A model generated the notes under the pieces. The model saw only the letters and a list, made by a program, of their open reading frames with translations. It was not told the DNA's origin and did not search any database. From NCBI RefSeq assembly GCF_008757455.1, contig NZ_VCMV01000017.1:1-57516 (forward strand): DNA of 57,516 bases, read 5' to 3'. The position numbers were made by a program, and so were the translations under genes. The stretch comes from Microvirga brassicacearum. Lineage in GTDB: Bacteria > Pseudomonadota > Alphaproteobacteria > Rhizobiales > Beijerinckiaceae. Position 1 is the first letter of the stretch, and each line of letters starts with the position of its first letter. This document shows, piece after piece, positions 9,559 to 19,323 of this stretch.

Positions 9559-10206
9559 CTAGAATTTCGCCTCGATCAGATCGGCGTTCTCGACAATGCC
9601 GACGCGGCGGGCGAAATCCTGGAGCATCGGGATCACATCATTGACCTGCTCGGCCACGAGATAATTGAGCTCGAGGCCCGGACGGATGAAGCCCTGCTCG
9701 CGCATATGGGCGAACAGCGTCAGCAGCGGCTTCCAGAAATCCTTCGTGCTGAGCATCAGGATGGGTTTCGTGTGACGACCGAGCTGGGCCCAGGTCATCT
9801 GCTCGACAAGCTCTTCCAGCGTGCCGATACCGCCAGGCAACGCCACGAATGCGTCGGCTCTTTCGAACATCAGGCGCTTGCGGGTATGCATGTCGGCGAC
9901 GATGATGGTTTCCTGTACGTCATCGAGGAGCTTCTCCCGCGCTTTGAGAAAGTCCGGGATGATGCCCGTGACATAGCCGCCATGGTCGAGAACCGATTTT
10001 GCAACGGTGCCCATGAGCCCCACATTCCCGCCGCCATAGACGAGATTTATCCCGCGTTCGGCCATCTGACGGCCTAATGCGGCCGCATTCTCGGCGAAAA
10101 CGGGATCGTCACCAAAGCCGGAGCCGCAATAGACACAAATGGATTTGATTTCTGACATGGATTCCGGGGCGAATTGCATCGCTTCCTGAGCTGAGTCGTA
10201 AGGCAT
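9559..10206 (-). CDS. LOG family protein (TIGR00730 type Rossmann fold)
   Basis: This 215-residue protein carries the LOG signature PGGIGTLEE at 124-132 and the MHTRK segment at 106-110, which in plant and bacterial LOG enzymes form the nucleotide site for hydrolysing nucleoside 5'-monophosphates such as cytokinin precursors. In bacteria the physiological role is often unclear, so a nucleotide phosphoribohydrolase is the best call. The start at 10206 has AAGGA eight bases upstream; the internal Met17 (10158) is the alternative and matches the conserved start of the domain. It is divergent from the LysM gene with only 48 bases between them. Confidence 0.85.
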   Translation of the reverse strand: MPYDSAQEAMQFAPESMSEIKSICVYCGSGFGDDPVFAENAAALGRQMAERGINLVYGGGNVGLMGTVAKSVLDHGGYVTGIIPDFLKAREKLLDDVQETIIVADMHTRKRLMFERADAFVALPGGIGTLEELVEQMTWAQLGRHTKPILMLSTKDFWKPLLTLFAHMREQGFIRPGLELNYLVAEQVNDVIPMLQDFARRVGIVENADLIEAKF

Positions 10207-10254
10207 TATTATTAATCCTTATGGCCGTAGCCTTTTGAAAGATAAACGGTTTAA

Positions 10255-11574
10255 ATGCATGAAAGTGCCAAATTGAGAAAAGGCGCCATGGCAAACGTGC
10301 GGCCCATCGGGGGGAACATCGTCATCATCGGAGCGGCTGCGATCGCAGTCGTGGTGGTGCTGCTTGGCGTGCTCAATTGGGACGCTTTGCTGGGTCCGAA
10401 AGCTCCAGATACTGCGCCCTCCGCCGTCTCGCAACCAGCACCCGGGGCGGTGACGCCACCTCCCGCGCCGGCAACCTCGCCGAAAGCCGAATCACCGCCG
10501 GCGGATGCCGCCAAAGTCGCAGTCTCGCAAGGGGCCGCTGAGGCAATTGCGCCCACCTTCGATATCGTGCGGGTTGAGCCGAACGGCGACAGCGTCATCG
10601 CCGGCCGCTCCACGCCGGGTGCGACCATCGAGTTGTTGCGCAACGATCAGGTTCATGCGCGCTCGGTCGCGGATAATTCGGGCCTTTTCGCACTCACCCC
10701 GCCGCCGCTGCCATCGGGTTCGCACAAGATCGTTCTTCAATCGATCGCGCCCGACGGCAAGCGCCAACGCTCGAAGGAATCGGTGACGGTGGAAATCAAC
10801 GGCTCGACCCGGCCGCTGGTCGCGCTGACCGCGCCCGATAAGCCGACCGTGCTCCTGTCCAATCCCGAGCCGGCGCCCAAGGCTGCGGCCAAGACTGCCG
10901 AGACCGCTCCGGTCGAGGCGGCGCCGCAGCAGCAGGCGAGCGCGAACAGCGCGGCACCGGCCACGCAGCCGGCGACAGTGCCCCGGCTCGAAATCAAGAT
11001 CATGAGCGTCGAATCGGATGAGGGGAAACTCTACGTCTCCGGCGAGGCAGCCCCCGGCGCCACGGTCCGCCTCTATCTCAACGAGAGCTTCATCGCGCCG
11101 GGCGGGGCCGGAGGCGACGGCAAACTGTCATTTGCCATCGCCAGCGGCGTCAAGCCGGGCGAATACCGCGTTCGTCTCGACGACGTCGATCCGGTTTCGG
11201 GCCAGGTCAAGTCGCGTGCCGAGGTCGGCTATAACGTCCCGGCCATGGTGGCCGAGGCAGCGCCCGCTGCCGGGTCAGGTGGCGCCCCGGCGGCGACGCC
11301 CGGAGCAACACAACCTTCCGGGACCGGCCGCGTGGCATCGGCCGCCTCGAACCCGACCGATCTGCCGCCTAACACGGTGGTGATTCCCAATATCGACACG
11401 GCAATCGTGTCGCGCGGGGACAGCTTGTGGCGCATCAGCCAGCGGATCTACGGCAAGGGCTACCGCTACACGGTGATCTACGGCGCCAACCAGACGCAGA
11501 TCCGAAATCCCAATCTGATCTATCCGGGACAGATCTTCGTGCTGCCGAACGGCGAGGCGCAGAACACCAATTGA
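10255..11574 (+). CDS. LysM domain protein with Ig-like repeats
   Basis: The 439-residue product has one membrane-spanning helix at about 21-40, a Pro/Ala-rich linker (50-95), two related beta-rich Ig-like modules (about 101-180 and 244-325, each with an x-G-x-A/S-x-PGAT-hydrophobic pattern), a second Ala/Pro linker, and a C-terminal LysM domain at about 383-433 (SRGDSLWRISQRIYG through NLIYPGQIFVLP). The layout suggests an inner-membrane-anchored periplasmic protein that binds peptidoglycan. This architecture is common in Hyphomicrobiales but of unknown role. An internal Met12 at 10288 with an AAAGG upstream is an alternative start. Confidence 0.82.
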   Translation: MHESAKLRKGAMANVRPIGGNIVIIGAAAIAVVVVLLGVLNWDALLGPKAPDTAPSAVSQPAPGAVTPPPAPATSPKAESPPADAAKVAVSQGAAEAIAPTFDIVRVEPNGDSVIAGRSTPGATIELLRNDQVHARSVADNSGLFALTPPPLPSGSHKIVLQSIAPDGKRQRSKESVTVEINGSTRPLVALTAPDKPTVLLSNPEPAPKAAAKTAETAPVEAAPQQQASANSAAPATQPATVPRLEIKIMSVESDEGKLYVSGEAAPGATVRLYLNESFIAPGGAGGDGKLSFAIASGVKPGEYRVRLDDVDPVSGQVKSRAEVGYNVPAMVAEAAPAAGSGGAPAATPGATQPSGTGRVASAASNPTDLPPNTVVIPNIDTAIVSRGDSLWRISQRIYGKGYRYTVIYGANQTQIRNPNLIYPGQIFVLPNGEAQNTN

Positions 11575-11649
11575 CCCAAAATGGCGGGGTGAATTCCGCC
11601 TGCCGATCGCCTATATCCAGGGCCGGCACTTTGAACGGATTCTAAAATA

Positions 11650-13563
11650 ATGTCCCCGCCAACGGCGGCGCCCGCGAAGGCCGCGGACGCACTCAATCCT
11701 CCCGGCCTCGTCGCGACGGTCACGAAATTGTGGCCTTATCTGTGGCCCCACGGACGTCCCGATCTGCAACGGCGTGTCTTTATGGCCTTCGGCCTTCTGG
11801 TAATCGCCAAAGGCGTCACCATGGTGACGCCGTTCGCCTTCAAATGGACCACTGACGCCCTCGTCGCCGTCTCCGGCGGCGGTGGCGGCGCGGCGACCCA
11901 GGCGGCAACGTCGGGCGATTGGCTCTGGCGCGCCCCCATCCTGCTGACCATCCTCTACGGCGTGACTCGCGTGCTCATGGCGGTGCTGACGCAAATTCGC
12001 GACGGCCTGTTTGCCAAGGTCGCGATGCATGCGGTGCGAAAGCTCGCGCTCAAGACCTTCGAGCATATGCACCGCCTGTCGCTGCGTTTCCATCTCGAGC
12101 GCAAGACCGGCGGGTTGACGCGCGTGCTGGAACGCGGCCGCGAGGGAATCGAGGAACTGTCCCGGCTCGTGGTGCTGACGCTGCTGCCGACCATCTTCGA
12201 GTTCGCGCTCGTTCTCGGCATCCTCGCGTGGGAGTTCGACTGGACCTATTCGGCCGTCGTCCTCGGCATGGTGGTGATCTACCTCGCCTATACCTACCAG
12301 GCCACGGAATGGCGCATCTCGATCCGCCGCCGCATGAACGAATCCGACACGGACGCCAACACCAAGGCGGTCGATTCGCTGCTCAATTACGAGACGGTGA
12401 AATATTTCGGCGCGGAGGCGCGCGAGGCGATCCGCTATGACCGCTCGATGGAGCGTTATGAGAAGGCCTCCACCGAAACCTACACGTCGCTCGCCGTGCT
12501 CAATGCCGGGCAGGCGGTGATCTTTTCGATCGGCATGACGATCGTGATGGTGCTGGCGGCGCGCGATATCATGGGCGGCCGGGTGTCCATCGGCAGCTTC
12601 GTGCTCGTCAACGCGATGCTGGTCCAGCTCTACATTCCGCTGAACTTCATGGGCATGCTCTATCGGGAAATCAAACAGGCGCTGATCGACATCGACGACA
12701 TGTTCAAGGTTCTCGAGCGCAACCCCGAGATCGAGGACAAGCCGGATGCCAGGCCGCTGCACATCACCCAGGGCATCGTGCGCTTCGAGGATGTGCATTT
12801 CGCCTACAATCCCGAACGGGAAATCCTCAAAGGCGTGAGCTTCGAGGTCCCGGCTGGCCAGACGATCGCCATCGTCGGCCCTTCGGGCGCCGGCAAGTCG
12901 ACCATTTCGCGCCTGCTGTTCCGGTTCTACGAGCCGTCGAGCGGCCGCATCCTCATCGACGGGCAGGATATTTCCGATGTCCAGCAGGCATCGTTGCGCA
13001 AGGCCATCGGCATGGTCCCGCAGGATACGGTGCTGTTCAACGACACCATCGGCTACAACGTGCAATACGGACGCTGGGATGCTGCCGCCGAAGAGGTGAA
13101 GGAAGCAGCCCGCCTGGCTCAGATCGATCGCTTCATCGGCTATCTGCCGGAAGGTTATGAGACGCCCGTCGGCGAGCGCGGCCTCAAGCTTTCGGGCGGC
13201 GAGAAACAACGCGTGGCGATCGCGCGCACGATCCTCAAAGGCCCGCCGGTCCTGGTGCTCGACGAGGCGACCTCGGCGCTCGATTCCTTCACCGAGAAGG
13301 AAATTCAGGACGCCCTCGACCGCGTCAGCCGGGGACGGACCACGCTCGTCATCGCGCACCGCCTGTCCACCATCATCGGTGCCGACGAGATCATCGTGCT
13401 CGATCACGGGCAGATCGTCGAGCGAGGAACCCATACGGGCCTGCTTGCCTCCGGCGGCGTCTATGCGGCCATGTGGAACCGGCAGCGCGAGGCCGAAAAG
13501 GCACGCGAAACCCTCAAGCGGACCGAGGAAGAAGAGCGCAGCGTCGGGGTTCCGGCGGTCTGA
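11650..13563 (+). CDS. ATM1-type ABC exporter (fused membrane and ATPase domains)
   Basis: This 637-residue half-transporter has six transmembrane helices in the first 330 residues, then an ABC ATPase with Walker [10 protein letters not shown] at 410-418, signature LSGGEKQR at 514-521 and Walker [13 protein letters not shown]. The membrane part, including [22 protein letters not shown], matches the ATM1/HMT1 subgroup, whose bacterial members export glutathione-linked or heavy-metal conjugates. It should act as a homodimer in the inner membrane. It is followed on the same strand by psd and pssA, a linkage seen in many alphaproteobacteria. Confidence 0.92.
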   Translation: MSPPTAAPAKAADALNPPGLVATVTKLWPYLWPHGRPDLQRRVFMAFGLLVIAKGVTMVTPFAFKWTTDALVAVSGGGGGAATQAATSGDWLWRAPILLTILYGVTRVLMAVLTQIRDGLFAKVAMHAVRKLALKTFEHMHRLSLRFHLERKTGGLTRVLERGREGIEELSRLVVLTLLPTIFEFALVLGILAWEFDWTYSAVVLGMVVIYLAYTYQATEWRISIRRRMNESDTDANTKAVDSLLNYETVKYFGAEAREAIRYDRSMERYEKASTETYTSLAVLNAGQAVIFSIGMTIVMVLAARDIMGGRVSIGSFVLVNAMLVQLYIPLNFMGMLYREIKQALIDIDDMFKVLERNPEIEDKPDARPLHITQGIVRFEDVHFAYNPEREILKGVSFEVPAGQTIAIVGPSGAGKSTISRLLFRFYEPSSGRILIDGQDISDVQQASLRKAIGMVPQDTVLFNDTIGYNVQYGRWDAAAEEVKEAARLAQIDRFIGYLPEGYETPVGERGLKLSGGEKQRVAIARTILKGPPVLVLDEATSALDSFTEKEIQDALDRVSRGRTTLVIAHRLSTIIGADEIIVLDHGQIVERGTHTGLLASGGVYAAMWNRQREAEKARETLKRTEEEERSVGVPAV

Positions 13564-13646
13564 CGGCGTGGCAACGGCGTCGGGGGCGGCTTGACGGCAG
13601 CCTCTGCCCCTGCCATCCCCCAAGTCGAATAAGGCCGAAGGACAGC

Positions 13647-14348
13647 ATGAGCGACATTCTCGAATCGATCCGCCGCATCGTGGTTCCCATCCACAAGGAA
13701 GGCTACGTCTTCATCCTTATCGCGCTGGTGGCGACGATCCTGCTCGGCAGCCTGTGGTCCCCGCTGTTCTGGATCGGCGGCATCCTCACGGTCTGGGTGT
13801 GCTATTTCTTCCGCGATCCGCCGCGTGTGACCCCGGTCCGGGATGGCCTCGTGGTGTCGCCGGCCGATGGCCGCGTCAGCCTCATCACCACAGCGGTGCC
13901 CCCGGCGGAGCTCGATCTCCCGCCGGAGCCGATGACCCGCATTTCGGTGTTCATGAACGTATTCGACTGCCACGTGAACCGTTCGCCGGTGGCCGGCCGC
14001 ATCACGCAAATTCTCTACACGCCCGGTCTGTTCCTCAATGCGGAGCTGGATAAGGCGAGCGAGGACAATGAACGCAATGCGCTCGTCATCGATACCGGCA
14101 GCGTCAGGATCGGCGTCGTGCAGATCGCAGGGCTGGTCGCCCGGCGCATTGTATCCTTCGTCAAGACCGGCGATGCCCTGAGCACCGGCGAGCGGTTCGG
14201 CCTGATCCGCTTCGGCTCGCGGCTCGACATCTACGTTCCGCTCGCAACGCAGGTCCTGGTCGGTCTCGGGCAGACGGCGATTGCGGGCGAGACCGTGCTG
14301 GCCGATCTCGACGCGAAGGAGCCCGGCCGCCAGTTCCGGGCGGGCTGA
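13647..14348 (+). CDS. psd: phosphatidylserine decarboxylase proenzyme
   Basis: This 233-residue membrane enzyme decarboxylates phosphatidylserine to phosphatidylethanolamine. It is the short, PSD-A type form: two hydrophobic segments near the N-terminus, the SPADGRV and [13 protein letters not shown] blocks, and the self-cleavage site FGS at 189-191, where chain cleavage before Ser191 creates the pyruvoyl cofactor. I take the ATG at 13647 because it gives the family length and N-terminus; the longer in-frame reading from 13473 overlaps the transporter gene. It precedes pssA by 60 bases, so the two consecutive steps of PE synthesis are co-oriented and probably co-transcribed. Confidence 0.95.
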   Translation: MSDILESIRRIVVPIHKEGYVFILIALVATILLGSLWSPLFWIGGILTVWVCYFFRDPPRVTPVRDGLVVSPADGRVSLITTAVPPAELDLPPEPMTRISVFMNVFDCHVNRSPVAGRITQILYTPGLFLNAELDKASEDNERNALVIDTGSVRIGVVQIAGLVARRIVSFVKTGDALSTGERFGLIRFGSRLDIYVPLATQVLVGLGQTAIAGETVLADLDAKEPGRQFRAG

Positions 14349-14408
14349 GGCCTTGGCGGGGATTGCTGCCTGCTTGCAGCCCGACCGGCCAACCCTTAGA
14401 TTCCATCG

Positions 14409-15257
14409 ATGACCGACCTTTTTCCCCCCTTCGCGCCCGATCCGGACGAGCCGCGCAAGCGCTTGTTCAAACCGGTGCCGTTTCGCGTCATCGTGCCCAA
14501 CATCATCACGTTGATCGCGCTGTGCCTGGGGCTCACCGCGATCCGGCTCGCTTTCGAGGGCCGGTTCGAGCCGGCGGTCATCGCCATCGTGGCGGCGGCG
14601 GTTCTCGATGGGGTCGATGGACGCATCGCGCGCCTTCTCAAGGGCACGTCGCGCTTCGGCGCGGAACTCGACTCGCTGGCGGATTTCGTCAATTTCGGCG
14701 TGACGCCGGCGCTCATTCTCTACAGTTTCGTGCTCAAGGACCTGAAGTCCCTGGGCTGGATTGCCGTATTGGTCTTTGCCATCGCCATGGTCCTGCGGCT
14801 CGCGCGCTTCAACGTGATGCTCGACGATCCGAACCGGCCCGAATGGCAGAAGAACTTTTTCACCGGCATGCCCGCACCCGCGGGCGCGGTCACCTCGCTC
14901 CTGCCGCTCTACCTGTCGTTTCTCGGCGTGCCGATGGACAATGCCGCGCCGGTGGTGCTGGTCTATCTCCTCGGTCTCGCCTTCCTGATGGTTTCGACGA
15001 TTCCGGTCTATGCGGGCAAGACGCTGGGGAAATCCGTGCCGCGCCACTGGGTGCTGCCGATCTTCGTCCTGTCGGTGGCGGGTTTCGGCCTGCTGGTGAG
15101 TTTCCCGTTCGAGGTTCTGACGGCGATCACGGTGATTTTTCTTGGCACCATTCCGCTCGGCGTGATGCGGTATCGGGCGCTTGCGCGCGAGCATGCCAGC
15201 CGGCCCCGTGAGCCGGAACCGGTCGTGCCGCCGCCGGTCGTGCCGCCCCCGCTGTAG
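14409..15257 (+). CDS. pssA: CDP-diacylglycerol-serine O-phosphatidyltransferase
   Basis: This 282-residue integral membrane enzyme makes phosphatidylserine from CDP-diacylglycerol and serine. The CDP-alcohol phosphotransferase motif D-G-x2-A-R-x8-G-x3-D-x3-D is complete at residues 70-92, and about eight hydrophobic helices follow the family pattern. The C-terminal tail is Pro-rich. Its product is the substrate of the psd product encoded just upstream. Confidence 0.94.
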   Translation: MTDLFPPFAPDPDEPRKRLFKPVPFRVIVPNIITLIALCLGLTAIRLAFEGRFEPAVIAIVAAAVLDGVDGRIARLLKGTSRFGAELDSLADFVNFGVTPALILYSFVLKDLKSLGWIAVLVFAIAMVLRLARFNVMLDDPNRPEWQKNFFTGMPAPAGAVTSLLPLYLSFLGVPMDNAAPVVLVYLLGLAFLMVSTIPVYAGKTLGKSVPRHWVLPIFVLSVAGFGLLVSFPFEVLTAITVIFLGTIPLGVMRYRALAREHASRPREPEPVVPPPVVPPPL

Positions 15258-15335
15258 CGGGCAAACGGAAACAATGTGGCATCCGGCGACCGAGGCCCTA
15301 TGTTGATCTTGCAAGACGAAGATGTGGAGAAAACC

Positions 15336-15986
15336 GTGGCGTCCTCTTCTGAGATGGCACCGTCGAGCTGGCGGCCCAAGCTGGTGCTCGCCTCGGCCTC
15401 GCCGCGCCGGCTGGCTCTCCTCCAGCAGGGAGGCATCGAGCCTGACGCGCTCCTTCCAGCCGACGTGGACGAGACGCCGCTGAAATCCGAAAATCCGCGC
15501 CAGTTGGCAAAGCGCCTCGCCCGCGAAAAGGCCGAGATCGCGCGCCGAGCCGCCCGGCACAGCGAAGGCCTGCGGGAGGCCTTCATCCTTTCCGCCGATA
15601 CGGTGGTGGTGGCGGGCGGGCGCATCCTGCCCAAGGCCGAAGTGGTGGACGAGGCGGCGGCCTGCCTGCGCCTGCTCTCCGGGCGCGCCCATCGGGTCTA
15701 TACGTCGGTCTGCCTCGTGACCCCCAAGGACGCCGTTCGCGAGCGTCTGGTGGAAACCCGCGTGCGCTTCAAGCGGCTGTCCAAGGACGAATTCGAGCGC
15801 TACCTCGCCTCCGGCGAGTGGCGCGGCAAGGCCGGCGGCTATGCCATCCAGGGGCTCGCCGGGACCTTCGTGATCAAGCTCGTCGGGTCCTATTCCAACG
15901 TGGTGGGACTGCCGCTCTACGAGACCGTGGCGCTGCTGGACGGCGAGGGCTACCCGGTGCGGTTCAGCTGGCTGAACGCGGCGTGA
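15336..15986 (+). CDS. maf: Maf family nucleotide pyrophosphatase
   Basis: Maf proteins hydrolyse non-canonical or canonical nucleoside triphosphates to monophosphates and pyrophosphate and have been linked to septum control. The N-terminal signature [16 protein letters not shown] and the block SADTVVV are clear, as is [12 protein letters not shown] near the C-terminus. The start is uncertain: I chose GTG 15336 because GGAG lies six bases upstream, giving 216 residues; ATG 15354 and ATG 15300 are alternatives. It is followed after 19 bases by yacG. Confidence 0.9.
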   Translation: MASSSEMAPSSWRPKLVLASASPRRLALLQQGGIEPDALLPADVDETPLKSENPRQLAKRLAREKAEIARRAARHSEGLREAFILSADTVVVAGGRILPKAEVVDEAAACLRLLSGRAHRVYTSVCLVTPKDAVRERLVETRVRFKRLSKDEFERYLASGEWRGKAGGYAIQGLAGTFVIKLVGSYSNVVGLPLYETVALLDGEGYPVRFSWLNAA

Positions 15987-16005
15987 TGCAACGGCGGGAC
16001 CAGCC

Positions 16006-16218
16006 ATGAATGCGAACAAAACACCCGCCAACCAGAACGATCCGGTGGTTCCCGCGGACAAATGCCCAACCTGCGGCAAGCCGGCGGTCATCGCCTACCG
16101 GCCGTTCTGCTCCAAGCGCTGCGCCGATGTGGACCTCAACCGCTGGCTCACTGGCCGCTACGCCATCCCGGCGGTCGAGGACGACGAAGACAAGGACGAC
16201 GGCGACCTCCCCGAATAA
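16006..16218 (+). CDS. yacG: DNA gyrase inhibitor YacG
   Basis: This 70-residue zinc protein has four cysteines at 20, 23, 35 and 39 in the pattern CPTC-x11-CSKRC, followed by ADVDLNRWLTGRYAIP, which is diagnostic of YacG. The family binds GyrB and inhibits gyrase in E. coli. The acidic Asp/Glu tail is typical. It lies directly behind maf and is probably co-transcribed. Confidence 0.95.
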   Translation: MNANKTPANQNDPVVPADKCPTCGKPAVIAYRPFCSKRCADVDLNRWLTGRYAIPAVEDDEDKDDGDLPE

Positions 16219-16322
16219 AGCGGATTTTCCTCAACCTTGTCGCCGAACAGCGCTGGACATGCGCCCCGGCTCTGACTATACAACCGGCCTCTAACGCACA
16301 CGGCTCAACGCCGTCCGTGTCC

Positions 16323-16398
16323 GCCCAGGTAGCTCAGTTGGTAGAGCATGCGACTGAAAATCGCAGTGTCACTGGTTCGATTCCAGTCCTGGGCACCA
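16323..16398 (+). tRNA. tRNA-Phe (GAA)
   Basis: A complete 76-nt cloverleaf with encoded CCA: acceptor GCCCAGG pairs with CCTGGGC, D-arm GCTC/GAGC, anticodon loop CTGAAAA giving GAA, T-arm ACTGG-TTCGATT-CCAGT. No second copy of the 3' end is visible in the window, so no integrated element can be bounded here. Confidence 0.97.
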
Positions 16399-16678
16399 CT
16401 AACCTCCTGAATATTAATGATTTTTTCGAGGCCTATTAGTTTAGATGGCCTTCTTGCCTGCGGCACGGTTGGCTGACGCCTGCTTTGCCGGCTGAGGGTG
16501 TTTTCCGTTCGCAATTCTGCGCGGCAGAAATTATCTAAAGAATCGTTGCCCGGTTTTTTGTGTGAGTTAACAATCCATTCCACAAGAGCGTCGCCGGACG
16601 CGACCTACCGAAAGCGTTCACCTTTTTGAACCATGGTGAGAGCAATAATTCCGCAAACGAAGATATGAGGGTGAGATT

Positions 16679-16867
16679 ATGACCAGAGAACTACAAGCCC
16701 TCCTTGAAAAGGCGAAGAAGATTCAGCCGTCGCCCGAGCATCGCGAGGAGCAGAGGCGGAGTTTTGTGTATGGCAATACCGCGTTTGAGAACGATCGCAT
16801 CACTCGAAAGATGGTAACGGAGCAGGCAGAAAAGCTCGCGAGAGAACAGAATGAGCGACGGAAATAA
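16679..16867 (+). CDS. VbhA/FicA-like antitoxin of the Fic protein
   Basis: The 62-residue helical, charged protein precedes and overlaps the Fic gene by 17 bases, the usual order for class I Fic toxin-antitoxin pairs, where the antitoxin's inhibitory helix blocks ATP placement in the Fic active site. The family motif is (S/T)-x-x-x-E-(G/N). Here the best alignment is N33-T-A-F-E37-N38, keeping the key Glu and the following Asn but with Asn instead of Ser/Thr; S28-F-V-Y-G-N is an alternative lacking the Glu. GAGGGTGAG lies before the ATG. Confidence 0.7.
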   Translation: MTRELQALLEKAKKIQPSPEHREEQRRSFVYGNTAFENDRITRKMVTEQAEKLAREQNERRK

Positions 16868-17537
16868 CCGACGGGATAGTCATGCGCTCGAACCGGAGAT
16901 CGTCAATGATCCAATTGCAAAAGCTGAGAGGGAAACACTCAACGGCTTTCGTCAATACGATTACGGAATCCAAGTCACACTAACTGCGTTGGAGAGAGGC
17001 GCATTCAAGCTTCGTATGTCGCTCATCCTAGCGCTACAGCGCGAAGCTCTTAATGGGTTGAGCCTTTATGCCGGAAATTTCCGACCAGGTGGCGTCGAAA
17101 TCAAACAAAGCAGTCACACGCCGCCCGACGCGCATCTCGTGCCGCCGCTTGTTGAGGAAATGTGTGACTATGTGAACGAGAACTGGGATACGGCGACGTC
17201 AATCCATCTCGCTGCATACGTTATGTGGCGGCTGAACTGGATCCATCCATTCGCCGATGGCAACGGACGCACCTCGCGTATCCTTTCCTACATATTACTT
17301 TCGATCCACTCCAAGGGAATACCGCCGGGAACTCCGACAATTTCGGATCTCATAGTGGACAACAGGATGCCCTATTTCGAAGCGCTTGATGCGGCAGACG
17401 ACGCATGGAAAGAGGGGCGGGTCGATTTGTCAAAAATGGAAGACTTACTTGAAAACCTTCTGGCCAAGCAGCTGATGGGCTACTTCCAGCAAGCGGGAGG
17501 CAAAATCGAAGACCAGAACCACGGATCTGGGTTCTAA
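16851..17537 (+). CDS. Fic domain protein (probable AMP transferase toxin)
   Basis: This 228-residue protein has the complete catalytic motif HPFADGNGR at 132-140 followed by TSR, with the catalytic His132 and the phosphate-binding GNGR, so it should transfer AMP from ATP to a Tyr/Ser/Thr side chain of a target protein. The flap and helical bundle lie around 60-130. It overlaps the upstream antitoxin gene, indicating translational coupling. It has lower GC than its neighbours by eye and lies just behind tRNA-Phe, both consistent with horizontal gain. The target cannot be inferred. Confidence 0.9.
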   Translation: MSDGNNRRDSHALEPEIVNDPIAKAERETLNGFRQYDYGIQVTLTALERGAFKLRMSLILALQREALNGLSLYAGNFRPGGVEIKQSSHTPPDAHLVPPLVEEMCDYVNENWDTATSIHLAAYVMWRLNWIHPFADGNGRTSRILSYILLSIHSKGIPPGTPTISDLIVDNRMPYFEALDAADDAWKEGRVDLSKMEDLLENLLAKQLMGYFQQAGGKIEDQNHGSGF

Positions 17538-17545
17538 GTTCAGGC

Positions 17546-17566
17546 AAAATCAGAAACCCTGATTTT
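17546..17566 (+). terminator. candidate intrinsic terminator after fic
   Basis: AAAATCAG and CTGATTTT form an 8-bp stem around a five-base loop, nine bases after the fic stop, ending in TTTT. The stem is A/T-rich, so strength is uncertain. Confidence 0.5.
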
Positions 17567-17574
17567 AACCCTCC

Positions 17575-17618
17575 ACCTCATTCTGAGGAAGACTGCGGGT
17601 TTGTCTCGAAGAATCCTC
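17575..17618. repeat. degenerate rhizobial-type intergenic element, copy 3
   Basis: CCTCATTCTGAGGAAG is followed by GTCTCGAAGAATCC, a degenerate relative of the elements at 426 and 1988. Confidence 0.45.
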
Positions 17619-17680
17619 CAGTGATCTCTGGAGACCTCTCGTCCTTTCAAGACAGATCGCCAGCCTCGTCAGACAATATC

Positions 17681-18127
17681 CTAGCCTTCTTTGCGACCAT
17701 TGAATTTCCGAAGCTCGTTCAAAGCGATAACCGCTTCCAGCACGAACAGCGTCAAGGCAATCATAAAGACGAAGAGACTGAACACGAACAGGACCGCGAT
17801 CAGCGTTTCCAGTTGCAGATTGAGCAGCGCCCCGACGAAGGCGATCAAGACCAGCAGCGCGGTGGTGATGGCGCTTAGGACGGAAAGGCTCAGCGACCCG
17901 TTGATGAGTGCGGCGCGGCGGCGAAGCTGCGGCATGTCCGATTTGTGCCGCGCCCGCCTTTCATCAGTATCGTCAATGTCGTCGAGAACCCGCATGCGTT
18001 CGACGATGCCGTTCATGCGCCCCATCAGAAGCGTCAGGAACGCGACGATCCCACCGAGGAGAAAGGCGGGTGCCGTGGCCAGGGCAATCACATGGGAAAT
18101 TTCACTGAGAGAAAGGCCCTGAACCAT
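17681..18127 (-). CDS. DUF2721 family membrane protein
   Basis: This 148-residue protein has three hydrophobic helices: one near residues 12-35 and a pair at about 78-100 and 106-132, separated by a basic/acidic cytoplasmic loop containing MNGIVERMRVLDD and RRRAALINGSL. This arrangement matches the DUF2721 family of inner-membrane proteins, whose function is unknown. It is convergent with fic, and about 240 bases upstream separate it from the L,D-transpeptidase gene. Confidence 0.78.
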   Translation of the reverse strand: MVQGLSLSEISHVIALATAPAFLLGGIVAFLTLLMGRMNGIVERMRVLDDIDDTDERRARHKSDMPQLRRRAALINGSLSLSVLSAITTALLVLIAFVGALLNLQLETLIAVLFVFSLFVFMIALTLFVLEAVIALNELRKFNGRKEG

Positions 18128-18364
18128 GGTTGCCTCGCGCGAACCGCGATGGATGCCGATGAAGTCCCTCAGAATGGCCTAAAACCGAGCTGCGCGTAAT
18201 GGCCTCCCGCGCGTCGTTCAACAAGATCGGCAACACGGTGATCATCACCCCCGATCCCGGATCGGGAGGCTTGAGCGCAGCCCGCACCGAAATGACGCGC
18301 GGCGTCGCACAAACGGAGCCGTCTTGAGACGACTCCGCTGATCTTCGACACGCTGGTTCTGTTC

Positions 18365-19108
18365 TCAGAGGCCCAGCGTCGACTGCTCCGCCTCGGACAT
18401 CAGCATGGGGTCTTCCATGCGCATCCTGTTATTCAGGACGACCACGGGGGTGCCGACCGGAACGCGATTGAAAAGATCGATGATGTCCTGGTTGAACAGG
18501 CGAATGCAGCCGCTCGACACGGCCTGGCCGATTGACTGCGGCTCCGAGGTTCCGTGAATGCGGTAGAGCGTGTCCCGGCCATTCGCATACAGATAAAGCG
18601 CGCGCGGGCCGAGCGGGTTCTCAAGGCCGGCCGGCATGCCGCCGGCCCATTTCTTGTTGCGCTCCGGCTCGCGACGGATCATGTCGGCGGTGGGCGTCCA
18701 GCGCGGCCACATCGCCTTGCGACCGATCGTGGCGCGTCCGCTCCATGCCAGACCCTCTTTGCCGACGCCGATGCCATAGCGCAGCGCGCGGCCGTTCTCG
18801 CGCACCTGATAGAGAAACCGGTTGGTGGTGTCGACGATGATCGTGCCGGGCTGCTCCCGCGTCGGATATGCCACTTCCTGACGGAGGAATTGCGGGTCGA
18901 CCCCCATGAGTTCAGTGGCCGGGAGCGAGAACTTCTCGTCCGGCCGCGCGCCATACATGGCGGCGAAAACCGGATCAGGCTGAAGCGCCTGTCCCTGCGG
19001 CGGGCTCTGGCTGGTGGATACGCATCCTGCAAGAACGACGGGGATCAACAGGGCAGCGATGCGAACGACTCTACGGAGCGGTGCATGGGGGGACGAGAAG
19101 GCAGGCAT
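18365..19108 (-). CDS. L,D-transpeptidase lipoprotein (YkuD domain)
   Basis: The 247-residue protein has a lipoprotein signal with lipobox VVLAGC and acylated Cys29, so it is probably anchored in the outer membrane facing the periplasm. The YkuD catalytic signature is complete: His185 in RIHGTSE and Cys201 in SSGCIRL. Enzymes of this family make 3-3 cross-links in peptidoglycan or link lipoproteins to it. The upstream 215 bases hold no gene. Confidence 0.92.
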   Translation of the reverse strand: MPAFSSPHAPLRRVVRIAALLIPVVLAGCVSTSQSPPQGQALQPDPVFAAMYGARPDEKFSLPATELMGVDPQFLRQEVAYPTREQPGTIIVDTTNRFLYQVRENGRALRYGIGVGKEGLAWSGRATIGRKAMWPRWTPTADMIRREPERNKKWAGGMPAGLENPLGPRALYLYANGRDTLYRIHGTSEPQSIGQAVSSGCIRLFNQDIIDLFNRVPVGTPVVVLNNRMRMEDPMLMSEAEQSTLGL

Positions 19109-19323
19109 AGTTGATACTCACCGTTTCTTGGTTTTGGGATCTGCAGGAGCCTGGTTGCTTCGGCAATGTCGGCGTCTCTGGTTGAGTGGGGGCGGGTGGC
19201 TGGATCGTGGATGCCGGATGGCGGAAATATGGCGGACTCTCCCTGTGGCCGGCGGGCCACACTTTGTGGCCGTCATGTGGCGGGCTAACCGACGCGGAAG
19301 GGAAATTGTTCCGGCCCGCCCGC

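Noticed and set aside
13461..16091. 876-residue minus-strand open frame across psd, pssA and maf
   Set aside because: It covers three clear genes on the other strand and has a low-complexity composition with no domain.
16399..16678. Possible integrase remnant on the minus strand between tRNA-Phe and the Fic pair
   Set aside because: A short frame ends in a Lys/Ala-rich tail, but no catalytic Arg/His/Tyr pattern of a tyrosine recombinase is visible.
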